Assembly: GCF_010501055.1 (NCBI RefSeq)
Contig: NZ_QVMO01000044.1
Location: 1 to 34,267, forward strand
Length of the DNA stretch: 34,267 nucleotides
Direction: 5' to 3'
Source of the DNA: Dysgonomonas sp. 521
Lineage (GTDB): Bacteria > Bacteroidota > Bacteroidia > Bacteroidales > Dysgonomonadaceae
This document shows positions 17,719-25,257 of the stretch, piece by piece. Numbering within the stretch: position 1 is the stretch's first letter; every line of letters starts with the position of its first letter. The notes below the pieces were generated by a model. The model ran no database searches. It was not told where the DNA came from and saw nothing but the letters and a program-made list of their open reading frames with translations. The position numbers and the translations under genes are program-made.

Positions 17719-19005
17719 TTATTTTTTGTTCTTATTGCGAACAACCAATCCGAAATAGAGGATCAGTAGTACGATTATACTTAATACGGTAAAGGTGAAA
17801 AAGCCCCGGTAATAACCGGTGATTCCCATCACATCCACCACTTTTCCAAGTACGGGAGGAATAACAAATCCACCGAAAGCGCCCAGGCCTCCAACCCAGC
17901 CGGATGCCCCACCTACCGATTTGGATACATATACAGGAACCAGTTTCATAATGGCGGCATTATTCAGTCCGAACGCAACGGCAATGACCAGTGTGCAGAT
18001 TCCGGACAATATCCAGTTACTCGAAAATGCCATGATGATGGAAACAGAGCCTAACAGTGCGATAGCAAACATACTGACTTTCAGCCCACCTATCCTGTCG
18101 GATATACTACCACCAGGAATACGCAATAAAGCAGCCAGACAAGCATATACCGCCGTGTAAAGACCTGCTTGGGTAGCCGACAAACCGTGTGTCTTCTGCC
18201 AGTATGTGGGAAGCCATGCCGTGAGGGCCATAAAGCCGCCGAAAGTAACGAAGTAGGCGATAACGAGTATCCATGTTTCAGGAATTTTAGCAGATATAAT
18301 AAGGCTTTGCTTCATATTTCCTGCCGGAAAAAGCTCCTGTCCGGCTTCGGTTGCCATTTTCTTGCTCTCATCTTCGCTGAAACCTTTCGTCCGGTATTGG
18401 AAAAAATAAGCATTGCAACTGATAACGGCATACAAAATAGTGCCGAGAATCATAAACGCAGTCCATATATGATAAGCTGACACAAAGCCCACAGATTGCA
18501 ATAAGACCGGAAGTATAAGTGCGAAAACACCGGCACCCAATGTGCCGAATCCCCCGAATATACCTAAGGCAAATCCCTGTTTATTTTTCGGATACCAGTA
18601 AGATGTCTGTCCCGCACCTACCGAAAAGGTTGCAACTCCGCATCCACTTAGGCATCCGAATAACAGAATAAGCCAATAAGTACCTTCCATATTGTCGGGA
18701 TAATGGGTGGTAAGAAGCAAGCTGAGCCCGGCCAGCCCGATAACGGACAAAACCATGAGCCAAAGAAATGACTTTCGCCCTCCATTTTCATCTACCGATG
18801 CCCCGAATGGTATACGAAGCAATGAACCCGACAGGGTAGGTATGGCTACCAATAGCCCCAACATAGATGGGGAGAGCTCCATTACTTCGTTCAGTTTGGT
18901 GGCCGACGGGCCAAAGAGTGATATGGCTGCCGAACCGAAGAAAAATCCCAGGGTAGCAGCCGCCAGTCCGCGAGCCGGAGAACCTTTTATCTTTATCGCA
19001 TTCAT
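17719..19005 (-). CDS. narK: NarK/NNP-type nitrate/nitrite transporter
   Basis: 428 aa MFS protein with about 12 hydrophobic helices. The nitrate/nitrite-porter signature is present in both halves: GCGVATFSVGAGQTSYWYP followed by QGFALGIFGGFGTLGAG, and GGASGWVGGLGAFGGFVIPP. It should import nitrate and/or exchange it for nitrite, supplying the cytoplasmic active site of NarG. It lies between mobA (4-bp ATGA overlap at 19002-19005) and narG, within the operon. Direction of transport (symport or antiport) cannot be read from the sequence. Confidence 0.93.
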   Translation of the reverse strand: MNAIKIKGSPARGLAAATLGFFFGSAAISLFGPSATKLNEVMELSPSMLGLLVAIPTLSGSLLRIPFGASVDENGGRKSFLWLMVLSVIGLAGLSLLLTTHYPDNMEGTYWLILLFGCLSGCGVATFSVGAGQTSYWYPKNKQGFALGIFGGFGTLGAGVFALILPVLLQSVGFVSAYHIWTAFMILGTILYAVISCNAYFFQYRTKGFSEDESKKMATEAGQELFPAGNMKQSLIISAKIPETWILVIAYFVTFGGFMALTAWLPTYWQKTHGLSATQAGLYTAVYACLAALLRIPGGSISDRIGGLKVSMFAIALLGSVSIIMAFSSNWILSGICTLVIAVAFGLNNAAIMKLVPVYVSKSVGGASGWVGGLGAFGGFVIPPVLGKVVDVMGITGYYRGFFTFTVLSIIVLLILYFGLVVRNKNKK

Positions 19006-19571
19006 TTTATTGTGTTTTTATAGTCTTCTTGGCTATTGATATTTGCGAAAAAATGCTCCCACTGGTCAGGGATCGTTATCCTTCGCGTATTCTCCCGGTT
19101 AAAGATTTGTTTTATACGATATTGTTTTTTTTCGATCGCTTTTTCGATATCCGGTAATGCGTTTTTCGATACCAGTAAAGGGAATATTCCTATATTTTCA
19201 GCATGATTCCACCCGATTACGTTTTCACCCTTGCCTGCTGCCAGCATATGCATGATAATTTCATTTGTAATGAAAGGCATATCACAGGTTAATACCAGTA
19301 TCCAGGGGGTAGAACTGTATAATAAAGCTGTATATATTCCCCCCAAAGGACCTGTTTCGCTTATTTTATCTTCTAATACAGCGACGCCAAAGCTTTCGTA
19401 TTCAGGATAAGAGCCTGATATAACTACTTCTTTCGCATAGGGCTGAAGTAATGCGGTAATATGCTTTAGAAAAGTCTCATCTCCATATTTGCTTAGGGCT
19501 TTGTTAGAGCCGAAACGGGAGCTTTTCCCTCCTGCCAGCACTACACCGGTGATTTCGTCGGGATGTAGCAT
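19002..19571 (-). CDS. mobA: Molybdenum cofactor guanylyltransferase
   Basis: 189 aa nucleotidyltransferase. N-terminal GTP-binding motif TGVVLAGGKSSRFGSNKAL (about 8-26), then LEDKISETGPLGGIYTAL and the metal-binding LVLTCDMPFI typical of MobA. It attaches GMP to molybdopterin to make the bis-MGD cofactor that NarG needs, so its place in the nar operon makes sense. The ATG at 19569-19571 is 9 bp after the preceding membrane-protein gene. Confidence 0.9.
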   Translation of the reverse strand: MLHPDEITGVVLAGGKSSRFGSNKALSKYGDETFLKHITALLQPYAKEVVISGSYPEYESFGVAVLEDKISETGPLGGIYTALLYSSTPWILVLTCDMPFITNEIIMHMLAAGKGENVIGWNHAENIGIFPLLVSKNALPDIEKAIEKKQYRIKQIFNRENTRRITIPDQWEHFFANINSQEDYKNTIK

Positions 19572-19580
19572 GATACAAAT

Positions 19581-20207
19581 TTATAATAACACATTTAGAA
19601 CGATAGACACAAAAAGGAAGGGTATAGCCAACCGGCCTGTCCATTTTGTATAGTCGAAACTCAGGGGAACACACCGAACCAGATAAGCGGCGCCTACAAG
19701 CATTATACCCTGTATCAGTGAACGCCATCCCCACTGGAAAAACAATCCCGCGTCGTAAGGTTTATGTACGCTTGGATTGTAAGTAATAAAAGCATCCATA
19801 AATAGCTGCCATCCCCGGAAGATAAAAATAGAGGCCAGTACCATGATAAATGCTACGGGAATTCCTATCTTCCATAATGCTTCTCTTTTCTTTGCATATA
19901 TACAAAATCCCCACGTTACCAACCCCTCCAGAAAGATGGCCACGGCAGGATTTGTTACATGATAAACAGGCACAGCGGGCAGCATAAACAGGTTGACTAA
20001 TTTTACCATTGCCGCTACTCCTGCCACTTTCACGACAGAAGACATCTGCCCGGTCTGTTTGACAGCCATCATCATGCACATCAGTCCGAAAGGATAAAGT
20101 ACCAGCACTTCACCCTTGAAATGGATAAGGTGAAGCAACCACCCGAGGGTAGCTTCGAGTATGCCCCACAAAGCGCCCCAGAAGATAATTGTTTTCAGGT
20201 TATTCAT
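19581..20207 (-). CDS. Multi-pass membrane protein heading the nar operon, unknown function
   Basis: 208 aa with about six hydrophobic helices (roughly 5-25, 32-50, 58-78, 85-105, 113-132, 158-178, with another at the C-terminus). I do not recognise the family. It is first in the operon before mobA and narK, and 9 bp from mobA, so cotranscription is very likely. The compact helical layout resembles small substrate-binding membrane components of transporters, but no signature supports that. A role in cofactor or metal supply for nitrate reductase is only a guess. Confidence 0.65.
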   Translation of the reverse strand: MNNLKTIIFWGALWGILEATLGWLLHLIHFKGEVLVLYPFGLMCMMMAVKQTGQMSSVVKVAGVAAMVKLVNLFMLPAVPVYHVTNPAVAIFLEGLVTWGFCIYAKKREALWKIGIPVAFIMVLASIFIFRGWQLFMDAFITYNPSVHKPYDAGLFFQWGWRSLIQGIMLVGAAYLVRCVPLSFDYTKWTGRLAIPFLFVSIVLNVLL

Positions 20208-20238
20208 GTTTTTTCAATATTAGGCGAATACATATTTG

Positions 20239-20246
20239 CAAATTTA
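20239..20246 (-). promoter_or_regulatory. Probable -7 box of the nar operon promoter
   Basis: On the minus strand TAAATTTG matches TAnnTTTG, 31 bp upstream of the first ATG. No good -33 TTTG lies at the usual distance, which suggests a promoter needing an activator. The divergent Crp/Fnr protein (20386) is the obvious candidate. Confidence 0.45.
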
Positions 20247-20305
20247 GTATATACCATTGGTGAAATAGGTGTTCTTAATTACATACCATCTATTTAAAAC
20301 ATCAA

Positions 20306-20315
20306 TTAACGTTAA
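20306..20315. promoter_or_regulatory. Palindrome TTAACGTTAA between nar and Crp/Fnr genes
   Basis: A perfect 10-bp palindrome in the divergent intergenic region. It is centred about 62 bp before the inferred start of the Crp/Fnr gene and about 79 bp before that of the nar operon. A binding site is possible; the family of binder is unknown. Confidence 0.3.
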
Positions 20316-20334
20316 AAGTTTATAGTTGATAAAA

Positions 20335-20366
20335 TTGTGTGTTCTCTATTTTATTCTCTATTTTTG
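20335..20366 (+). promoter_or_regulatory. Promoter of the Crp/Fnr regulator gene
   Basis: A TTG at 20335-20337 and TATTTTTG at 20359-20366 (consensus TAnnTTTG) are 21 bp apart. The coding ATG at 20386 follows about 13 nt after the expected start site, which also argues against the upstream TTG at 20326 as translation start. Confidence 0.5.
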
Positions 20367-20385
20367 TATATCAGTAGATAGAAGT

Positions 20386-21078
20386 ATGGAACGAATTGTT
20401 TTTACGGCAAAACATGAAGAACTGCTGTTGCAGATTCCTTTGTTTAAGGATTTATCCCCCAAAGTACAACACTCTTTGCTGGAAAGATTAGATTGTGCCG
20501 TTTACAACATAAAGAAGAACGATATTATAGCCAGGCAAGATTCTCCCTGCCGGGAATTAATGGTTTTACTGGAAGGAAAATTGAAAGTGGATATTATAGA
20601 TGCCCTATGTAATGAGGTACTGATTGAGCATATAATAGCCCCGCGCGCATTTGCTACTCCTCACTTATTTAAGGCTGATACTACGCTTCCGGCTACTTTC
20701 AAAGCAACGGAGGATGGGGTGTTGCTGAAAGCTACTAAAGATTCCGTCTTCAAACTTATCAGTGAGTTTCCAGATTTACTGAAAAGTTTTTTGTGTGTTG
20801 CTGGAAACTGTAATAAGTGCACTGTTTTGCGTTTGCGGGCATTGTCGTATAAAAATATACGCAGTCGTTTTGTTGCTTATCTTTTCGAACAAAAACTGGT
20901 CGATAATAATATTGTCCATATTGATCATAATCAGGCTCAACTGGCGGATTATATATGTGTTACCCGCCCTGCCTTGACAAAAGAAATCAGTAAAATGGCC
21001 AAAGAAGGGCTTATTCTTATGAAAGGAAAAACAGTGGAACTGTTAAATATCCCGGAATTAAGAAAAGCTATTTTATAA
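20386..21078 (+). CDS. Crp/Fnr-family regulator divergent from the nar operon
   Basis: 230 aa from ATG 20386 (MERIVFTAKHEELL). An N-terminal cyclic-nucleotide-binding-like beta-roll (about 15-125) is followed by a helical linker and a C-terminal helix-turn-helix: NQAQLADYICVTRPALTKEISKMAKEGLI. A Cys cluster CVAGNCNKC sits in the dimerisation-helix region and could bind a metal, heme or Fe-S group. It differs clearly from the two HcpR-like paralogs in this window. Position opposite the nar operon suggests control of nitrate respiration by NO, nitrate or oxygen signals; this is inference from location. Confidence 0.85.
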   Translation: MERIVFTAKHEELLLQIPLFKDLSPKVQHSLLERLDCAVYNIKKNDIIARQDSPCRELMVLLEGKLKVDIIDALCNEVLIEHIIAPRAFATPHLFKADTTLPATFKATEDGVLLKATKDSVFKLISEFPDLLKSFLCVAGNCNKCTVLRLRALSYKNIRSRFVAYLFEQKLVDNNIVHIDHNQAQLADYICVTRPALTKEISKMAKEGLILMKGKTVELLNIPELRKAIL

Positions 21079-21094
21079 TAATATAAAGCAGAAC

Positions 21095-21111
21095 CTATGG
21101 AGTTTCCATAG
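21095..21111. terminator. Hairpin between convergent genes
   Basis: CTATGGA-GTT-TCCATAG is a perfect 7-bp stem with a 3-nt loop, between the Crp/Fnr gene and pldA. Outer bases AAAGCA (near 21086) and TTGCTTT (near 21134) can extend pairing. No strong T-tract follows, so terminator function is moderate. Confidence 0.45.
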
Positions 21112-21143
21112 TAACTTCAGAAGATATTTGAACTTGCTTTAAA

Positions 21144-22058
21144 TTAATATGCGCTAAAGAAATCTGGCTTTATAGTAAATCCTATTCTGATTTGGTTTGT
21201 ATACTCCTTGTAGTTCAACAAACCCTCTCCATAACCGGCATAGTAATCCAAAGTTAGATATTGGTTTGAGTTCTTGGATACCCGAAATGATAAAGATGTA
21301 TGGATATTAGGATTTATAATCTTATCACGTGGAACTATCTCAAGACTGAACCACCATAAATTTTTCTTATCAATATAATTGATTGAAAAATTACCATAGC
21401 CTTTATATCTCAGCATATCTTTATTATGTTCCCCATCTACATATGGTAAATAAGCTTGTGCTTTAGCAGACAATCGCATGTTGTAAAAATATTTAATCGA
21501 TACATTTATATAGTTCCAGCTTCGTGAATCCAAATCTGCCTTTCCATTTGATTCATGTTCGAGTGAAAGCATTACCGCTCCCTTTAGTTTGTTATTCCTT
21601 ATTACATATCTGCCTATCCCAATACCCGGATTATAATTTGTATCATGAAAAGGGCTTGATTCATCATAAATATCCCAAAATGATTTCTGAGAATAGGTTA
21701 TATATAGAAATGAATTAAAAGGAAGAACACTTTTGGTGACCCTGTGACGAATACTGAACTGAAAAAAAGTATCTGCAGTTTTTCGGTTTACAGGTTTGTT
21801 CAAAGGTATTCCGGTTACCATATAATTATCCTTATATACTGCAAAAGCAGTTTGTTTATCCAATACAGATCTTACAAGGTTTTCTGTGACTTCAATAGGT
21901 TTATGCTTCAGAATATTTACCGATTGCATTTCGGCTAAATAGTCATTTCGTAACGAAAGGCTATCTACATGCAAGATTGTATTCTCTTGTGAATAAGCAG
22001 ATGTGCCCTGAATAATAAGGATAAAGAATATCAATGTACTATAATTCATTACTTTCAT
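21144..22058 (-). CDS. pldA: Outer-membrane phospholipase A (OMPLA)
   Basis: 304 aa from the ATG at 22056-22058. This start gives a signal peptide (MKVMNYSTLIFFILIIQGTSAYSQ region); the upstream frame to 22178 overlaps the promoter and is rejected. The OMPLA signature is clear: YSQKSFWDIYDESSPFHDTNY followed by LEHESNGKADLDSRSWN, with the catalytic His, Ser and Asn (His168, Ser170, Asn182) at the same 2- and 14-residue spacing as E. coli His142/Ser144/Asn156. It hydrolyses phospholipids that have reached the outer leaflet after envelope damage. Its promoter region is nearly identical to that of the RND efflux operon, which is unusual for this gene. Confidence 0.9.
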   Translation of the reverse strand: MKVMNYSTLIFFILIIQGTSAYSQENTILHVDSLSLRNDYLAEMQSVNILKHKPIEVTENLVRSVLDKQTAFAVYKDNYMVTGIPLNKPVNRKTADTFFQFSIRHRVTKSVLPFNSFLYITYSQKSFWDIYDESSPFHDTNYNPGIGIGRYVIRNNKLKGAVMLSLEHESNGKADLDSRSWNYINVSIKYFYNMRLSAKAQAYLPYVDGEHNKDMLRYKGYGNFSINYIDKKNLWWFSLEIVPRDKIINPNIHTSLSFRVSKNSNQYLTLDYYAGYGEGLLNYKEYTNQIRIGFTIKPDFFSAY

Positions 22059-22135
22059 GTCTGAAAAATAAAGAGTGAAAAAAAATGTTTCATAATAAAT
22101 TAAGAAGGTTTCGATCTTACTTCTGAGAACAATAA

Positions 22136-22200
22136 TATCCAATGGAAATATGGTACAAAGGAAATTATTATTTTCCATAGAAACAAATTTCCACGGGAAA
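22136..22200 (-). promoter_or_regulatory. pldA promoter with operators duplicated from the efflux promoter
   Basis: On the minus strand TTCCTTTG (22156-22163) lies 20 bp from TTTG (22184-22187). Dyads TATCCAATGGAAA (22136-22148) and TTTCCACGGGAAA (22188-22200) flank it, with an imperfect TTTCCATAGAAA at 22172-22183. Aligned without gaps to 6824-6889, about 57 of 66 positions match by eye, including a 26-nt identical run. Confidence 0.6.
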
Positions 22201-22403
22201 ATAAAATAAATATTTGATTTACTACTATACTTGGTTCAAAGAAAGTATATTTAAGTAGCTGCTCGCACTTGATTTTTCATTATCAGGCTGTCGCCTGCTT
22301 TTATGCACTTCGAAGTATAGAGTGCCGACTTGTATGAACACATGAAGTATCCAATAATGTGTATACAGTATCTCAAGCGGAGATTAGAAATGTAACCTTA
22401 AAA

Positions 22404-23102
22404 CTACACAATGGAGTTATTTAGAGTCAGAATATACTTATCAATATAGAATTGTTTATCTTTTGATTTGTATTGTTGTATATACCGTGGGTGTTCAAGA
22501 ACGGTTATACGTCCAAATAAATTCGCTTTTTTATTCATTTCTGAAATATATGTAGCATTCATTTTTCCCAATACAAACACTTCGCTACAGTCTATCCCGA
22601 TAGTAATTTGTTTTTTCAATGAAGTAATCATAAACTCTTCCGTCATTCTTAACAGTGAAGTATCGTCATAATAATTGGCATTAACCCATTTCCCTACTTC
22701 TTTTTCGCGGACAATAGCCAAAGGGAAAGGTGAATTTATAAAAAAATCTTGATAAAAGAGCTCAGCCCCACCATATTGGGCAATCATATCATAGACGAAT
22801 ACAGACGATATTTCGTGCGTTTGTGCCGATTGCATTCGGATACCACAAACATTTTCCAAATGTTTTGTATCAGTAAAAGGAATACCGGTAATCCCTGCCC
22901 CATGCCTACCTGGATTGATACCTATAATAAACTTGCGCTGCCGGGAATCGGTGTAGTATTTGCGATAAAACTGTTCCATTACTTTTACTGCTTCCGGGTT
23001 ATCACAAAAAGGATTTACTACCCTAAATCCAGCTGGTAATTCTCCGATGTACGCTAAATTCTTGTTGTACTCAATAATATTATCTGCAAATGTTTCTATC
23101 AC
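22404..23102 (-). CDS. SMUG2-like uracil-DNA glycosylase (DUF4918)
   Basis: 232 aa. It carries a UDG-superfamily motif 1 GINPGRHGAGITGIPFTD (61-78) and a C-terminal motif LEHPRYIQQY (near 208-217) whose His-Pro matches the DNA-intercalation loop of this superfamily. These features place it in the SMUG2/DUF4918 group, which removes uracil and related damaged bases. It is the third gene of the hcpR1 operon, 2 bp after the flavoprotein gene. The context suggests repair of cytosine deaminated by nitrosative chemistry; this link is inference. Confidence 0.8.
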   Translation of the reverse strand: MIETFADNIIEYNKNLAYIGELPAGFRVVNPFCDNPEAVKVMEQFYRKYYTDSRQRKFIIGINPGRHGAGITGIPFTDTKHLENVCGIRMQSAQTHEISSVFVYDMIAQYGGAELFYQDFFINSPFPLAIVREKEVGKWVNANYYDDTSLLRMTEEFMITSLKKQITIGIDCSEVFVLGKMNATYISEMNKKANLFGRITVLEHPRYIQQYKSKDKQFYIDKYILTLNNSIV

Positions 23103-23104
23103 AA

Positions 23105-23614
23105 TTATTCCTTTATTCTTTTTGTCTTTCCTGATACTTCTATTATATCAAGCCGTATGATATTTGTCCGGTGGAATGATTTCTCGGCATATTTCATTCC
23201 TATTTCTTTATTATTGGGTGAATACTTATCTAAAATCAGCAATAAGGCTTTCATGCATTCTTTTTCCGTTAACTCCATGAATACGATACCCCGAACAACA
23301 ATACTTTCGTAGGCTGTGGTAAATTTGTGCGATATTACTTTTGTATGACCAATTACAGAAAATGAAACTTTGGGATTTTCTTTCAGGCAATCCAATTTAT
23401 ACCCTTCAGGCGCACAATGAAAATAGATTGAATGATTACCATCCCAGACATAGTTAAGCGGAATGCCATACCCTCCTATTTCTTTATCAACACTTTCAAC
23501 CATTGAAAGTACTCCATACTCGCCTGTACGCAAGAGCTCAATGGATCCGGATTCATCCAGTAGTCGGTCTTGCCTGCGTACACCTTCATTATTTAACTTT
23601 ACTTTATTTTTCAT
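23105..23614 (-). CDS. Nim-like pyridoxamine-5'-phosphate-oxidase-fold flavoprotein
   Basis: 169 aa. The split-barrel flavin fold is indicated by RLLDESGSIELLRTGEYGVLSMV, GIPLNYVWDG, SIYFHCAPEGYKLDCL and KVSFSVIGHTKV. These blocks parallel the 5-nitroimidazole reductase (Nim) family, including the His in YFHCAPEGYKLD. It probably binds FMN and reduces a small, perhaps nitro or nitroso, substrate. It overlaps hcpR1 by 4 bp (ATGA) and precedes the glycosylase gene by 2 bp. Whether it gives nitroimidazole resistance cannot be told; most chromosomal homologs are uncharacterised. Confidence 0.82.
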   Translation of the reverse strand: MKNKVKLNNEGVRRQDRLLDESGSIELLRTGEYGVLSMVESVDKEIGGYGIPLNYVWDGNHSIYFHCAPEGYKLDCLKENPKVSFSVIGHTKVISHKFTTAYESIVVRGIVFMELTEKECMKALLLILDKYSPNNKEIGMKYAEKSFHRTNIIRLDIIEVSGKTKRIKE

Positions 23615-24273
23615 CCCAATAACTCTTTCAGATCATTGTACTTTAAAATTTTTCCTTTGCCGGCTTCAAATTCTATAATACCATCGTGCGCCATTTCAGA
23701 TATAGCTCTTGAAAGAGAAGGACGTTCTACCCCAAAATACTCGGCAAGTGATGCAATGCTCCGCCCTAACTCAAATGTTCCACTTTGGTCACGTTGTAGA
23801 ATATAATAGGCAATTTTAGTCTTAATTCCTTTTTGTGAGAATATTTTCAGCCTTTCCGACAGGAATTGCACCCGGTTGGCTATAAAAGCCATAAATCCCC
23901 TTAAGAATCCGGGGCATTTAGCCATCTGTTTTTCAATAGAAGACTTACTGATTAGTATCACTTCACAATCCTCCATTGCGGTAACCTCCACCGGAAAGCG
24001 GTTATTGTCTGCAAAAATAAAAGCCGCAGCTAACGGATAAGGAGCTGTAATTTCTTCCACAGAGACGGTAAGTCCCGACTGGGAAATAATTTCCGTCTTT
24101 ACCTTCCCTCTCGTTAGCATATACAAGTCGGATATGCGATCGCCCTGCGAAGCAATCAGCTCTCCTCTTTTATAGTTTTTGACTTTATGGTCGATTGTAC
24201 ATCTTATTTTCTCAATCTCTTCGGGAGATTTCTCCCGACATAGGGTACAGAAAAATAGTAAGTCGGCATTCAT
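23611..24273 (-). CDS. hcpR: HcpR-type Crp/Fnr regulator (copy 1)
   Basis: 220 aa from the ATG at 24271-24273; the frame extends 6 codons to a TTG, not used because copy 2 aligns from this Met. Beta-roll sensor domain (YKRGELIASQGDRISDLYMLTRGKVKTE), dimer helix, and HTH (SIASLAEYFGVERPSLSRAISEMAHDGIIEF). The N-terminus carries FFCTLCREKSPEEIEKIRC, giving Cys9, Cys12 and Cys25, conserved in copy 2. It is divergent from ferredoxin-hcp1 and heads an operon with the Nim-like and glycosylase genes. HcpR proteins activate hcp under nitric oxide/nitrite; heme binding has been described for the Porphyromonas gingivalis member. Confidence 0.85.
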   Translation of the reverse strand: MNADLLFFCTLCREKSPEEIEKIRCTIDHKVKNYKRGELIASQGDRISDLYMLTRGKVKTEIISQSGLTVSVEEITAPYPLAAAFIFADNNRFPVEVTAMEDCEVILISKSSIEKQMAKCPGFLRGFMAFIANRVQFLSERLKIFSQKGIKTKIAYYILQRDQSGTFELGRSIASLAEYFGVERPSLSRAISEMAHDGIIEFEAGKGKILKYNDLKELLG

Positions 24274-24315
24274 ACATTCTATTTTCCGCAAAGTTACACA
24301 TAATAAATTTCACAA

Positions 24316-24361
24316 GCGTAACGAATGTTACGCTTTTTATTTTCGCAGTACTGTATGTTTG
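24316..24361 (+). promoter_or_regulatory. HcpR box and promoter of ferredoxin-hcp1
   Basis: Perfect dyad GCGTAACGAATGTTACGC (24316-24333; 7-bp arms, 4-bp spacer) lies immediately before the -33 region. TATGTTTG (24354-24361) is the -7 box. The dyad centre is 29.5 bp from the start of the -7 box, about -43 from transcription, the class II activator position. The same geometry recurs at 29738-29781. Confidence 0.7.
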
Positions 24362-24385
24362 CAAAAGGATAATTGAGGAAGGTTA

Positions 24386-25237
24386 ATGAAAAGAACAGTT
24401 ATAAAGATAGATGAAGAATTGTGTAATGGCTGCGGAATTTGTGTCAATGGTTGCCATGAAGGAGCATTACAACTTATTGATGGTAAGGCTCGAATGATTA
24501 GCGATTTGTATTGCGATGGTCTGGGAGCTTGTATCGGAGACTGTCCTGTGGGAGCAATAGACTTTGAAGAACGTGAAGCTGAGCCTTACGATGAAATTGC
24601 AGTTATGGAAAGGCTTGTTCCCAAAGGAGAAAAAACAATCCGGGCTCATCTGCTTCATTTGAAAGAGCATAATGAAACAGCACTTTTGGCTCAAGGCCTT
24701 CGTTACCTGGAAGAACATAACATAGAAATAGATATGGATATAGAGAATAATAATGAACAAAACTCAGACTGTGGGCAAGCCTTCTCGGCCTGTCCAGGAA
24801 GCAGGGAGATGTCTTTCGCTCCGGTAAAACCGGTAGTACCAATCGGCAGCACCCCTTCGCAGTTACGTCAATGGCCGGTTCAACTTCATTTACTGAATCC
24901 GCAGGCGGGATATTTCCGGGGTGCTGATGTGGTGCTGGCTGCCGACTGTACAGCTTATGCTTATGGTGGCTTCCATGACCGTTTCTTAAGAAATCGCATA
25001 TTGGCTATTGCCTGCCCGAAACTTGACAGCAACAAAGAAGTGTATGTATCGAAAATTGCCGATATGATAGACGGGGCACAGATTAATACACTGACAGTTG
25101 TTATTATGGAAGTTCCCTGCTGTGGTGGGTTATTACAATTAGTTAAAATGGCTCTGGAACAGGCTTCAAACAAAGTACCTGTTAAAAAGGTTGTTATAGG
25201 TATAGAAGGAGAAATAGTAGAAGATAACTGGATATAA
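24386..25237 (+). CDS. Ferredoxin-type 4Fe-4S protein partnering Hcp
   Basis: 283 aa. The N-terminal two-cluster ferredoxin domain has CNGCGICVNGC (Cys13, 16, 19, 23) and CDGLGACIGDCPVGAI (Cys43, 49, 53). The rest is a soluble domain of about 220 aa with further Cys (CTAY, PCCGGLLQL). Proteins of this type are commonly encoded directly before hcp in anaerobes and are thought to deliver electrons to it. The gene is 20 bp upstream of hcp1 and shares its HcpR-controlled promoter. The second hcp copy in this window has no such partner next to it. Confidence 0.88.
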   Translation: MKRTVIKIDEELCNGCGICVNGCHEGALQLIDGKARMISDLYCDGLGACIGDCPVGAIDFEEREAEPYDEIAVMERLVPKGEKTIRAHLLHLKEHNETALLAQGLRYLEEHNIEIDMDIENNNEQNSDCGQAFSACPGSREMSFAPVKPVVPIGSTPSQLRQWPVQLHLLNPQAGYFRGADVVLAADCTAYAYGGFHDRFLRNRILAIACPKLDSNKEVYVSKIADMIDGAQINTLTVVIMEVPCCGGLLQLVKMALEQASNKVPVKKVVIGIEGEIVEDNWI

Positions 25238-25257
25238 ACAATTAAAATCAAAGAAAG

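Noticed and set aside
20326..20385. TTG-initiated extension of the Crp/Fnr gene
   Set aside because: It would start upstream of the recognisable -33/-7 promoter; the ATG at 20386 fits the family and the promoter.
22059..22178. 40-residue extension of pldA
   Set aside because: It overlaps the promoter and operator block and would bury the signal peptide; the ATG ending at 22058 is preferred.
22201..22403. Possible gene remnant between pldA promoter and the glycosylase gene
   Set aside because: Short frames in both directions give no recognisable protein; I see only AT-rich noncoding DNA.
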